Shown piece after piece: positions 7,503 through 15,758 of a stretch of 64,000 nucleotides of DNA. The stretch is taken from NCBI GenBank assembly GCA_032161045.1, contig JAVHTH010000002.1, one strand, 5' to 3'. The notes below the pieces were generated by a model. It ran no database searches and was not told the DNA's origin. It worked only from the letters and a program-made list of their open reading frames with translations. Origin of the DNA: Fervidibacter sinensis (GTDB lineage Bacteria > Armatimonadota > Fervidibacteria > Fervidibacterales > Fervidibacteraceae). Both the position numbers and the translations under genes were made by a program. Numbering within the stretch: position 1 is the first letter of the stretch; each line of letters begins with the position of its first letter.

Positions 7503-9200
7503 ATGAAAGCCAAGATGCTAACTGGCGAAGAAGCATTGGCACTTGGAGCGCTGAAGGCTGGCGTTCGGTTCGTCACAGGTTACCCCGGCACACCAAGCAA
7601 AGGAGTTTTCAAGGCGCTGCAAGAGTTCGCTGCTTCGTCCGATGCAAACGAAATCCACTTCCACTGGGCGACAAACGAGAAAGTTGCATTGGAATTGGCA
7701 ATAGGGGCAACACTTGCCGGGATCCCGTCTTTGGTTTGTGTCAAAAGCGTTGGTGCGAATGTCATGTTAGATGCCTTGATGACTGTGAACTTGACAGGAG
7801 TTCCAGCGCCATTGGTGATTGCACTCGGAGACGATCCATCCGCTTGGGTCTCTCAAAACGAGCAGGACAGCCGTTGGTTGGCTTTGATGAGCGAACTCTC
7901 GCTGTTTGAACCGACACAAGTTGAATCGGCGCCAGAATTGATGCATTTTGCGTTTCAAATTTCTGCTTCGTTGCATCTACCCGTGATCGTTCGGTTCACC
8001 CGTTCCTTCGAGCTCGCTCAAGGGTTAGTTAGTGAAACACGATTGATGCCTGTCACTTTTGACGCTTCAAGCCCGTTGCCCTCCATTGCCTCTGGTGGAA
8101 ATGCGATTTCGCTGCACTCGGCATTGCAAGAGAAGATGAGGCGCTTAGAGCAACTCGTTAACGCGAGCCAATTCAACCAAGTTGAAGGTAATTCATCGTT
8201 CGCCATTTTGGCTGTCGGTAATTGCGCCTTCAAAGTCCGTGAAACCTTAGATTTGCTTTCGGAGAGAAACCAACGAGTGGATGCCACGCTCATTGAACTC
8301 ACAACTGTAAATCCTTTGCCCCGCCGTTGGCTCATTGACAATTTGTCTGGCAAGTCCGTTGTTTTGGTTGTTGAAGAAGGTGCGCCCGTTGTTGAGTTGC
8401 TTGTGAAAGCGCTTGCTAAGGAAGCGATGCTGCCAGCGGTCATTAGGGGCAAGTTGACAGGCGAGTTGCCGACGGTCGGCGAATTGACCTTGCGACAAAT
8501 TGGCAAAGCAGTTCGCAACTTCGCTTCTATTTCGCCGGATTCAACCGATTCGCTGCCAGACCTGCAACGACCTCAAGGTTTCAGTTTGAAGTTTTGCGAT
8601 GGTTGCCCCTATCCGCCGCTCCTTAACGCTCTAAAGCGAACAGCCAAGCAAATGGGCATTGAATTGGTTGTTGCGGCTGACCCCGGCTGCGCCATAGTTG
8701 CTATTGGCGAACCTTACAGGCTGGTGCAAATCAAACACAGCATGGGCGGTTCGGTTAATTTCGTCGCCGCGTTGTCTAAATTTGAGAACTTGTCAAATCG
8801 CCGTTACATCGCCCTCGTTGGTGACAGCGATTTCTTTCACAGCGCTTTTAACGGGATTGTCAACGCTGTTTGGTTGAAAGCACCTGTGGGTTTGATCATT
8901 TTGGACAACGGTGGCTCCGCCTTCACAGGTGGTCAGCCCCATCCCGGAAGTGGGTTCAACGCTTCAGGCAAGTTCGTTCAGCCTTTGCAAATTGAACGGC
9001 TTCTAAATGCCCTTGACATTCCCACTCAAATCGTTTCTTCTCATGACAGCGAAAATTTGACGGAAGCGACTCGTTGGCTTCTTGACTATGGCGACAGAAT
9101 CCGAGCCCTGATTTTGCGTGAGCCTTGTCCCTTCGTCCCGGTTTGGACGAGCGAAGGGCTTAAGCCTCAAAAGACCGATGGCAAAATTGTCGGTGAGTGA
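7503..9200 (+). CDS. Indolepyruvate ferredoxin oxidoreductase alpha-like subunit (TPP enzyme), no ferredoxin domain
   Basis: Thiamine-diphosphate 2-oxoacid:ferredoxin oxidoreductase subunit resembling IorA. The N-terminal pyrimidine domain has TGYPGTPSKGVF near residue 25 and NEKVALELAIGA near 59. The C-terminal TPP domain has FCDGCPYPPLL near 363, GDSDFFHSAFNGIVNA near 440 and ILDNGGSAFTGGQPHPG. The 565-residue protein stops right after the TPP domain, lacking the two-cluster 4Fe-4S domain that ends canonical IorA (about 600-640 residues). No iorB gamma subunit is adjacent. The ATG at 7503 has a GGGGGTGAG site. An electron carrier or partner must be encoded elsewhere, or it does a different TPP reaction. 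Confidence 0.85.
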   Translation: MKAKMLTGEEALALGALKAGVRFVTGYPGTPSKGVFKALQEFAASSDANEIHFHWATNEKVALELAIGATLAGIPSLVCVKSVGANVMLDALMTVNLTGVPAPLVIALGDDPSAWVSQNEQDSRWLALMSELSLFEPTQVESAPELMHFAFQISASLHLPVIVRFTRSFELAQGLVSETRLMPVTFDASSPLPSIASGGNAISLHSALQEKMRRLEQLVNASQFNQVEGNSSFAILAVGNCAFKVRETLDLLSERNQRVDATLIELTTVNPLPRRWLIDNLSGKSVVLVVEEGAPVVELLVKALAKEAMLPAVIRGKLTGELPTVGELTLRQIGKAVRNFASISPDSTDSLPDLQRPQGFSLKFCDGCPYPPLLNALKRTAKQMGIELVVAADPGCAIVAIGEPYRLVQIKHSMGGSVNFVAALSKFENLSNRRYIALVGDSDFFHSAFNGIVNAVWLKAPVGLIILDNGGSAFTGGQPHPGSGFNASGKFVQPLQIERLLNALDIPTQIVSSHDSENLTEATRWLLDYGDRIRALILREPCPFVPVWTSEGLKPQKTDGKIVGE

Positions 9201-9221
9201 AAACAACGAGGTGAGTTTGCC

Positions 9222-9485
9222 ATGGCAAAAGCGAAAGTTGCTCCCAAATTGACGAAAGAGCAAGTGCTTGAGGCACTTAAGCAACTGAGCGATGAAGACA
9301 GAGAATGGGTGCTGTCGCAGTTAAAGCGGAAAGGAAACAAACGAAAGCGTTCTCAGAAAGATGAGTGGTGGGACACTTTTCTCGGTCAAATAGTGGGCAT
9401 TGCCAAAGGTCCCGGGGGTGCTGCAAGTGAGGAACATGATAAGTGGGTTTATGTCAAGGATTGGGAGGAACGCAACCCTCGTTGA
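9222..9485 (+). CDS. Small charged protein, probable antitoxin partner of the PIN gene
   Basis: Protein of 87 residues, rich in Lys, Glu and Asp. It starts at ATG 9222 with a GAGGTGAG site. The first half predicts two short helices (LTKEQVLEALKQLSDEDREW), then a basic linker RKGNKRKRSQK, then a tryptophan-containing tail (DEWWDTFLG). The coding end overlaps the PIN gene start by several codons. The position and coupling fit the antitoxin of a VapBC-like pair, but I recognise no known antitoxin DNA-binding fold. Function is inferred from context only. Confidence 0.6.
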   Translation: MAKAKVAPKLTKEQVLEALKQLSDEDREWVLSQLKRKGNKRKRSQKDEWWDTFLGQIVGIAKGPGGAASEEHDKWVYVKDWEERNPR

Positions 9486-9906
9486 CACAAGCGCCCACTA
9501 CGCCCTTGCGGATTCGGGAGATGCTTTTCACTCGGTCGCAGTTGAATTTGTCAAGCAATTGCGCCGCGAGGGTGCAGTCCTTGTAGTGACCAACTTTATC
9601 ATCGCCGAGGTTTACGGCTTGCTTTTGCTTCGTTTGGGACGATATGTTGCTTTCAGTTACACGAAGTCACTTCTTGACGGTATTGACAAAGGCACAATTT
9701 GGCTTGAACGCGTCACCGAGGTGGATGAAGAACGGGCTTGGGAAATCTTGCGGACTTACGAAGATCAGGACTTCAGTTATGTTGACGCCACTACCTTTGC
9801 GGTCATGGAACGGTTGAACTTGACAAGAGCGTTTGCTTTTGACCGCCACTTTGATGTCTTCAGGCTAAAAGGACAGTATCCCATTTTCAGGCTGCCGCAA
9901 GTTTAA
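9436..9906 (+). CDS. PIN-domain ribonuclease (VapC-like toxin)
   Basis: PIN-fold endoribonuclease, probably the toxin of a type II toxin-antitoxin pair. The four acidic active-site positions are visible: Asp in LVDTSAHYALAD, Glu in FIIAEVYG, Asp in DFSYVDATTFA and Asp in AFAFDRHF. The start is uncertain. ATG 9436 follows GTGAGGA and ATG 9451 follows GTGGG; both lie inside the 3' end of the preceding small gene, so translation is probably coupled. From 9451 the protein is 151 residues, near the usual VapC size of 130-150. Confidence 0.82.
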   Translation: MISGFMSRIGRNATLVDTSAHYALADSGDAFHSVAVEFVKQLRREGAVLVVTNFIIAEVYGLLLLRLGRYVAFSYTKSLLDGIDKGTIWLERVTEVDEERAWEILRTYEDQDFSYVDATTFAVMERLNLTRAFAFDRHFDVFRLKGQYPIFRLPQV

Positions 9907-10036
9907 TCATGGTTTGGACTTATCCAGTTGGCATCCTTTTTAGGAGCAACATTAGTCGCAACCAATCAGAAATCGCCATCTTTTTCCCTTTTTCAGGGCT
10001 GAAGTCCCTTTTACCGGTGACTCTTATTTTGGTCTT

Positions 10037-10090
10037 GTAGGGGCAGATGAAATCTGCTCGTCTTTTCGGGCGCATTTCATGCGCCCCTAC
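10037..10090. repeat. Two-hairpin dispersed repeat
   Basis: A 54-bp element beginning GTAGGGGC and ending GCCCCTAC. It contains two palindromes, GCAGATGAAATCTGC and GGGCGCATTTCATGCGCCC, so outer and inner arms could form a branched structure. Near-identical architecture occurs at 31777-31832 and, in frame inside a coding sequence, at 21719-21777. It lies in the gap between the convergent PIN and galU genes. Confidence 0.75.
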
Positions 10091-10107
10091 CTCAAACTGC
10101 GTAACTC

Positions 10108-10995
10108 CTAAAATGGTTTCTCCAGCAGTTCCTTCACGAATTCGCGAATTTCGCTCCCACATTCCTCGTCCATCATCGCAACTTGAACGAAGGCTTTGAA
10201 GTAACTTTCAAAATTGCCGATGTCCCATCGCTGCTCGTCGGGTTCAAGGGGCAATGCGTAAACTGGGTAACCCTCTCGGACAAGCAAGCGAATTGCGTCA
10301 GTGAGTTGGATTTCATTACCAAGCGAAGGTGGGGTTTCACGCAAGGCGTCGTAAATGACCGGCTCAAAGATGTATCGGGCAGCAACAGCGAAACAACTTG
10401 GTGCTTCCTCAACAGAAGGCTTTTCCACGATGTCTGACAACCTCATTGCTTCGCCCACAGAAGTTTTTTCTGAGTGAGCGGGAGCAACTATGCCGTATCG
10501 GAAGACATGTTGTCTTGGGACTGTTTCAACAGCGATTGTGGCTGCGGCTTTGAGTTCCAGATGAGCCTGCATCATTCTTTGCAATAACGAACCGGGACGC
10601 GGTGTCCAAATGATCGTGTCGCCGAGTGAGACGATGAACGGCTCGCCACCGGTGAACTCTTGCGCGAGTGAAACTGCATGTCCCAAACCAAGCGGCTGGC
10701 TCTGCCTTACATAGAAAATCTGCACACCCAACTTCGCAGCGGAAGGAAGCAATTCATCTTCAAGTTCGCCCCAATCTGCGTCCTCGTCAAAGTGGTCTTC
10801 AATGCTTCGCTTTTTGCGACCCGTGATAATTAAGACATTGTTGACATTTGCGCTCGCGAGTTCCTCAACGACATATTGGATGACCGGCTTTCTCCCCACA
10901 GGAAGCATTTCTTTCGGTTGCGACTTAGTCGCCGGCAGTAATCGGCTCCCCTTCCCTGCTGCTGGCACAACTGCTTTTTGGATGAGTTTGTTCAT
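10108..10995 (-). CDS. galU: UTP-glucose-1-phosphate uridylyltransferase
   Basis: Nucleotidyltransferase making UDP-glucose from UTP and glucose-1-phosphate for envelope polysaccharides. The 295-residue product carries the GalU signatures AVVPAAGKGSRLLPATKS at the N-terminus, PKEMLPVGRKPVIQYVVEE, IITGRKKRSIEDHFD, and a later IVEKP block. I chose ATG 10995 with an AAGGGGGAAAG site 5-10 nt upstream, which restores the standard N-terminus; the frame is open to 11025. The upstream gene is a glucuronokinase-like GHMP kinase whose end overlaps the extended frame, so the two are cotranscribed and may share a UDP-uronate pathway. Confidence 0.93.
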   Translation of the reverse strand: MNKLIQKAVVPAAGKGSRLLPATKSQPKEMLPVGRKPVIQYVVEELASANVNNVLIITGRKKRSIEDHFDEDADWGELEDELLPSAAKLGVQIFYVRQSQPLGLGHAVSLAQEFTGGEPFIVSLGDTIIWTPRPGSLLQRMMQAHLELKAAATIAVETVPRQHVFRYGIVAPAHSEKTSVGEAMRLSDIVEKPSVEEAPSCFAVAARYIFEPVIYDALRETPPSLGNEIQLTDAIRLLVREGYPVYALPLEPDEQRWDIGNFESYFKAFVQVAMMDEECGSEIREFVKELLEKPF

Positions 10996-11021
10996 CGTCG
11001 CTTTCCCCCTTTGTTGAACAC

Positions 11022-12032
11022 TCACACCTCAACTTTCACGCAAGCGTAGCCTCTCTCATTGTAGGCTTTTTGGAGTTTGCGAAAGTGGTCATCATCCCAG
11101 TAAATTCCGATGACCGCCCCTCCGGAACCGGGGAATTTCGTCGGAGCACCCAACTTGCGACCGATTTCAATCATCTCCAAGTTTTCCTTGCCGATTGCGG
11201 CATCTCCCAAAACCTCGCGCCTTAGGTCAAAGTTGCGGCTCATGAGTTTTGCAAATCGTTGGTAATCCCTCTGTTCAAGTGCCTCCTTCGCTTCATCCGT
11301 CAACTGCCGCCACTCCTCAATAGCCTTGAGGACGATTGGATCTCCCATCTCATAGCGAGCCCTCAAGTTTGAGTGGATGCGACCAGAAAAAGATGGCTTG
11401 CTGATGTAGGCGAGAAATAAAGGCGGGAGCAAACTTCTGTCCATCTCTTCGTAGAGACCGTGCCCCCATTGCTCCATATACTTGCGGTTGAAATCCATGT
11501 AGACAAGCGTGTCGTAAACTTGAGCGACCCTATCCTGCAACCCTGCCGCAATTTCAAGTTCGTCGCGCTCAACACTGAGGATGAGGTTCGGTTGGATAGG
11601 TTTGGGGATGTGAGACTCGTCCAAACCGTAAAACTGCATTAACGCTTTGAATGCGGCAGTCACTATCGCACTTGAGCCACCTAATCCAACTTGGCGAGGG
11701 ATGTCGGTTTCGTAGGTGATGGTGAAATTGCGTTCGGGAATTGAGATTCCTTTCTCGTCACAATAGTCCTTGAATTTTTTGCAAGTGGCGAAAAGCAACC
11801 TCAATCCGCCATAGTAACCGTCTCGCTCCGCAACTCTTTTCAAATTGTCAAGGCTTTCAAACTTAGTTGGGTCGTTTCGCGGATGAGGGACAAGTTCAAG
11901 GGTTGGGCTTTCCCAAAGGGTGACTTGCGCTTTGAAGTTGCGGATTGTGCAAGCGATGGTTTTGCCATAGTAGCCATCCGAAGGATTGCCGATCAAAGCA
12001 ATCCGCGCATGGGCGTGAGTGCGAATGATCAA
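11022..12032 (-). CDS. GHMP-family sugar kinase, glucuronokinase-like
   Basis: GHMP small-molecule kinase of 336 residues. The N-terminal block ARIALIGNPSDGYYGKTI and the ATP loop PRQVGLGGSSAIVTAA strongly resemble plant glucuronokinase, which makes glucuronate-1-phosphate for UDP-glucuronate salvage. The C-terminal GHMP motif is FPGSGGAVIG. It starts at TTG 12032, preceded by AAAGGTGG; an ATG at 12039 is out of frame. galU lies directly downstream in the same operon, and GalU-type enzymes could supply the uridylyltransferase step. Kinase family is clear; glucuronate as substrate is inference from similarity and context. Confidence 0.83.
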   Translation of the reverse strand: MIIRTHAHARIALIGNPSDGYYGKTIACTIRNFKAQVTLWESPTLELVPHPRNDPTKFESLDNLKRVAERDGYYGGLRLLFATCKKFKDYCDEKGISIPERNFTITYETDIPRQVGLGGSSAIVTAAFKALMQFYGLDESHIPKPIQPNLILSVERDELEIAAGLQDRVAQVYDTLVYMDFNRKYMEQWGHGLYEEMDRSLLPPLFLAYISKPSFSGRIHSNLRARYEMGDPIVLKAIEEWRQLTDEAKEALEQRDYQRFAKLMSRNFDLRREVLGDAAIGKENLEMIEIGRKLGAPTKFPGSGGAVIGIYWDDDHFRKLQKAYNERGYACVKVEV

Positions 12033-12121
12033 AGTTCATCACCACCTTTCAATAGCCCTTGCTCTCAGCGCCTAATAATTTTGTGACCTCGTCCATGAAA
12101 CTTGTGTGACGATAAGCGGTT

Positions 12122-13363
12122 TCAGCGGAAGCGGTCTGGACTGAGCAAACTCAGGTCGTAATCCAAGGTTTCCCCGCAAACCATTTGCGCGATGATTTTG
12201 CCAGTTACGGGACCAAGCGAGATGCCCAAAATCCCGTGCCCCGAAGCGATGAAGAGGTTGTCAATGTTTGAAGGGCGACCTATAATCGGCAACCCATCAG
12301 GTGTGCAGGGTCTCAACCCCCTCCATATTTCTTCCCGCTCGCCTTTGATCTCTGGCAAATATTGACTTGCTCCTCTCCTAATTGCATCCACGCGCCTTTG
12401 GTTGATGGACAAATCCAAGCCAGCAAGTTCCAAGGTCCCACCAAGTCGCAAACGACCGTCAAGAGGAGTAACTGCAACTCTGACCTCATTGAGCATCAAA
12501 GGCAAGGAGGGAATCTGGTTTGGGTTTTGAATGGTGATGCTGTATCCCTTTGCCGGTTGAATTGGCAATTTGATGCCCAAGTTGCGAGTTAAGAGCGGAG
12601 ACCAAGCCCCTGCTGCTAACACTACCGAATCGGCTTTCCATTCGCCCTTAGTTGTTTGCACCGAAATTATGCGCCGACCGTTTGACCTCAACTCAATGAC
12701 TTCCGTGTGCGTTAAGATATTGACACCTTTTTGACTCGCTTGGTTAGCGAGCGAAACAACAAAAGCGGCTGGGTCTAAATGGGCATCAGTGGGGAAGTAA
12801 ATTCCACCAACAATTTTCTCGCTGAGCAAAGGCTCTTTCTCCCGAGCCTTTTCTGCAGTCAAGATTTCGGATTCAATGCCATGCTGTCGTAACAACTCTG
12901 CTTCCTTGACGCCATCTTCAAAGGCTTGTTCTGTGTTGAAAACCGTCATCGTCCCTTTGTGCTGAAAACCGCACTTTAATCCTTCAGAGGCGAATTTTTC
13001 AAAGAGGTTAAGGCTGTCGCGCTGAAGCGTTGCAAGCAAGGGGAGCGATTTCCGAACATGCTCCTCTGTGCACGAATTCCAAAACTTCCACAACCAAGCG
13101 AACAAATCAAAGTCCAAGCGGAAGCGGATGTAAAGAGGGCTTTCGGGGTTTAAAAGCCATTTCAAGCCTTTTGCCACAACTCCCGGCGCTGAAAGCGGAA
13201 CGCTGTGGCTCGGCACAATCAAGCCAGCATTTCCGAAAGACGCGCCGGAGCAAATTTCATCTCGCTCAATCAGTGTGACTTTAACACCTCGTTCCACTAA
13301 GTAGTAAGCCGCACAAACGCCAATAACACCACCGCCGATGACAAGGACATCGCTCCGTTCCAT
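12122..13363 (-). CDS. FAD-dependent D-amino-acid dehydrogenase (DadA-like)
   Basis: FAD oxidoreductase of the DAO family that oxidises D-amino acids or similar amines. The Rossmann FAD motif VLVIGGGVIGVCAAYYL is at the N-terminus. Next comes ERDEICSGASFGNAGLI, a DadA hallmark, and the C-terminal FAD closure block RPCTPDGLPIIGR ... ASGHGILGISLGPVTGK. Length is 413 residues from ATG 13363 (MERSDV), which has GGGTG 6 nt upstream; ATG 13369 is also possible. The open frame to 13474 adds unlikely residues. It is divergent from rsmE. The substrate cannot be told from sequence; glycine or sarcosine oxidases are alternatives. Confidence 0.87.
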   Translation of the reverse strand: MERSDVLVIGGGVIGVCAAYYLVERGVKVTLIERDEICSGASFGNAGLIVPSHSVPLSAPGVVAKGLKWLLNPESPLYIRFRLDFDLFAWLWKFWNSCTEEHVRKSLPLLATLQRDSLNLFEKFASEGLKCGFQHKGTMTVFNTEQAFEDGVKEAELLRQHGIESEILTAEKAREKEPLLSEKIVGGIYFPTDAHLDPAAFVVSLANQASQKGVNILTHTEVIELRSNGRRIISVQTTKGEWKADSVVLAAGAWSPLLTRNLGIKLPIQPAKGYSITIQNPNQIPSLPLMLNEVRVAVTPLDGRLRLGGTLELAGLDLSINQRRVDAIRRGASQYLPEIKGEREEIWRGLRPCTPDGLPIIGRPSNIDNLFIASGHGILGISLGPVTGKIIAQMVCGETLDYDLSLLSPDRFR

Positions 13364-13538
13364 TTCCATCACCCTTTGAGTTAGCACCTCGTCACTATGT
13401 CTGCACAGAAGTATAGCAGACGCAGAGGATGTTTTTCGCATGGGCAACTTTGGCTCAAACTGGCAATTCGCCAAATGCGAGAATTGTCGCTACACTTTTC
13501 AGTGAACTTCAAACCTTCGGTGGCAAGGTGAGAGACTT

Positions 13539-14276
13539 GTGCGGCGGTTCATTGTGCCATTCAACTTAACTTCGGAACATGTGACTTTGACGGAAAATTT
13601 CGCTCACAGGCTTCTCCGTGTGCTCAGAATGAAAGTTGGCGACCGAGTTCTCTTGTGTGACCCTCGCGGGAGCGAGTGGGTGGCAGAAATCGTGGAGGCA
13701 AGAGCGAACGATGTCAGGTTGAAACTTGTTGAGCGCCTTTTCTCATCGCCTGAGCCGACGATTTATGTGACCCTGTTTCAAGGCATCCCAAAGGGCGAGA
13801 AAATGGATTTTATCGTTCAGAAAGTGACAGAGTTGGGAGTTCAAAAGATTGTGCCAATGTTCACCCGCAGAACTGTAGTTCAATTGGACCCTGACAGAGC
13901 AAAATCAAAACGAGAACGATGGCAAAGAGTGGCAACTTCAGCGGTAGAGCAAAGTGGTGGGAAAGTCGTGCCTGAAATTGCTTTGCCTGTGACTTTCCGG
14001 CAAGCATTGGATGAAGCCTCCCAAGCCGATTTGTGGCTGTTTTTCTACGAAGCAGCGGAAGAACCTTTGAAGAAAATCGTGCAGGCGCACCAGAAAATCA
14101 ACCATCTCGCAATTATGGTTGGACCGGAGGGAGGATTTGACCCAAGCGAGGTGGTGATGGCTCAGCAGAAAGGGGCGAGGGTTGTCAGTCTGGGCAAGCG
14201 AATTTTAAGGACGGAAACCGCAGCGATTGTGGCAGTTGCTTTGGCGCTTTATGAACTTGGGTTGTTAGAACAGTGA
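13539..14276 (+). CDS. rsmE: 16S rRNA m3U1498 methyltransferase
   Basis: SPOUT-fold methyltransferase that methylates N3 of U1498 in 16S rRNA. The 245-residue product has the N-terminal PUA-like domain (HRLLRVLRMKVGDRVLLCD) and the knotted SAM-binding C-domain with KGEKMDFIVQKVTELGV, ATSAVEQSGG, VGPEGGFDPSE and LGKRILRTETAAIVA, all RsmE signatures. The start is GTG 13539 with AAGGTGAG upstream. It leads a plus-strand group with a HAD phosphatase and rsmG, so two small-subunit rRNA methyltransferases are grouped. Confidence 0.95.
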   Translation: MRRFIVPFNLTSEHVTLTENFAHRLLRVLRMKVGDRVLLCDPRGSEWVAEIVEARANDVRLKLVERLFSSPEPTIYVTLFQGIPKGEKMDFIVQKVTELGVQKIVPMFTRRTVVQLDPDRAKSKRERWQRVATSAVEQSGGKVVPEIALPVTFRQALDEASQADLWLFFYEAAEEPLKKIVQAHQKINHLAIMVGPEGGFDPSEVVMAQQKGARVVSLGKRILRTETAAIVAVALALYELGLLEQ

Positions 14277-14300
14277 GGCAATGTATCACGGTGGTGAGAA

Positions 14301-14957
14301 ATGGTTGCTGCCTTCTTTGATGTTGACGGGACACTAACCGCAACGAATGTTTTGATGCCACTTGCTTGGTTTATGAAAGCGAATTTGCCGAAATGGCGTT
14401 ACTTGTTGTGGCTGGGGAAATTGGTCTGTCACATCCCCGCTTACTTAGTCGCCGACCAATTTGACCGCCGAGTTTTTGTGAAAATGTTTTTCCGACAATA
14501 TGAGGGCATAGACGCCGAGCGAGCAAAAGTGTGGCATCAGGAAAATTTTGAAGCCTTCTTCAAATCTCGCATCTATGCCGATGCTGTAAAACAAATTCAG
14601 TGGCATCGTGAGCAAGGACACAAAATCGTCTTGGTCACAGGCGGGGCAGATTTCGTAGTTAAGCCGCTCGCAGATTGGATGGGAGCGGACCTGATTGCTG
14701 GAAGGTTAGAAGAAATGGATGGTAAATTCACCGGAAGGCTTATTGGCGAACCTCTAATTGGAGATGGCAAAGCAAAGGCGGTTCTTGCTTACGCAGACGA
14801 GCACAAAATTGACTTGACAAAAAGTTACGCTTATGGCGACAGCAAAAGCGATGCGCCAATGTTAGCCTGCGTTGGCAACCCTGTCGCTGTGAACCCGGAC
14901 CGAAGACTTCGGCAAATCGCAATTAAACGGGGATGGAAAATCGTCCAATGGCGGTGA
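14301..14957 (+). CDS. HAD-superfamily IB hydrolase (phosphoserine-phosphatase-like)
   Basis: HAD phosphatase of 218 residues, subfamily IB. Motif I is FFDVDGTLT at the N-terminus with nucleophile Asp, motif II is VLVTGGADF near 110, and motif III/IV is AYGDSKSDAPMLACVG near 177. A cap domain lies between motifs I and II. The group includes SerB and CicA-like proteins that act on phosphoserine or lysophospholipid phosphates; the substrate is not decided. ATG 14301 follows GGTGGTGAG. It lies 24 bp after rsmE and 7 bp before rsmG. Confidence 0.88.
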   Translation: MVAAFFDVDGTLTATNVLMPLAWFMKANLPKWRYLLWLGKLVCHIPAYLVADQFDRRVFVKMFFRQYEGIDAERAKVWHQENFEAFFKSRIYADAVKQIQWHREQGHKIVLVTGGADFVVKPLADWMGADLIAGRLEEMDGKFTGRLIGEPLIGDGKAKAVLAYADEHKIDLTKSYAYGDSKSDAPMLACVGNPVAVNPDRRLRQIAIKRGWKIVQWR

Positions 14958-14964
14958 AGTGAAG

Positions 14965-15711
14965 ATGGGAATAGGACGGACATTGGAACGGTTTGAAGAA
15001 GGGCTAAAACTTTGGGGAATTAGCCTTAACGAAGTTCAGCGAGAGCGGTTTCAAAAGTTAACGCAATTGCTTTTGGAATGGAACGAGAGAATGAGTTTGA
15101 CAAGCATAACTGACCCTGAACGCATCGCCATTGAGCACTATTTGGACTCAATCGCCCCTTTGGCATTCAACCTGATCGGTGAAGGGATGGCAGTTGTTGA
15201 TGTTGGAACTGGGGCAGGTTTCCCCGGGTTGCCGTTGGCAATAATGGCACCATTTGCGAGTTTCACACTCATTGACGCGACCCGAAAGAAAGTGACTTAC
15301 TTGCAAACTGTTTGCTCAGAACTCGGCTTGACAAATGTTGAAGTTATTTGGGGGCGAGCGGAAGAACTCGCCCACAAAAGGTCTTTTCGCGAAGGGTTTG
15401 ATGTCGCGGTCGCAAGGGCACTGGGGGCACTGGATATCGTCTGGGAATGCACATTACCCCTTGTCAAAGTTGGAGGAACAGCAATCGCATACAAGGGAGT
15501 GAAGGTGGATGAAGAGTTGGAAATCGGTAAGCAAACCGCAATTCTGGTGGGTGGTGAGGTTAGGGAGGTTTACAAGTTTAAATTGCCCACAACCGAAATC
15601 AATCGCGCACTCGTTGTTGCTGTAAAAGTTTCATGCACTCTGCCACGCTTTCCACGACGCCCCGGCATCCCTGAGAAACGACCATTGCGTTTGTTAATAC
15701 GAGCCAAGTAA
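14965..15711 (+). CDS. rsmG: 16S rRNA m7G527 methyltransferase
   Basis: SAM-dependent methyltransferase that makes m7G527 in 16S rRNA; its loss gives low-level streptomycin resistance in other bacteria. The 248-residue protein shows EWNERMSLTSI near 38, the SAM motif VVDVGTGAGFPGLPLAI near 78, then VAVARALGALD. It ends PRRPGIPEKRPL, the typical tail. I chose ATG 14965, with GGTGA 7 nt upstream; GTG 14959 is an in-frame alternative. It is not next to gid/parA genes as in many genomes but joined to rsmE. Confidence 0.94.
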   Translation: MGIGRTLERFEEGLKLWGISLNEVQRERFQKLTQLLLEWNERMSLTSITDPERIAIEHYLDSIAPLAFNLIGEGMAVVDVGTGAGFPGLPLAIMAPFASFTLIDATRKKVTYLQTVCSELGLTNVEVIWGRAEELAHKRSFREGFDVAVARALGALDIVWECTLPLVKVGGTAIAYKGVKVDEELEIGKQTAILVGGEVREVYKFKLPTTEINRALVVAVKVSCTLPRFPRRPGIPEKRPLRLLIRAK

Positions 15712-15720
15712 TGGCATAAT
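15691..15720 (+). promoter_or_regulatory. Possible promoter of the prepilin gene
   Basis: TTGTTA at 15691-15696 and CATAAT at 15715-15720 are separated by 18 bp and overlap the end of rsmG. Start of transcription would be near 15727, about 30 nt before the prepilin ATG. The match to a sigma-70 promoter is moderate. Confidence 0.35.
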
Positions 15721-15758
15721 AGGCACGGTGTAGAAATGACTTGAAGGAGGGATGTGCT

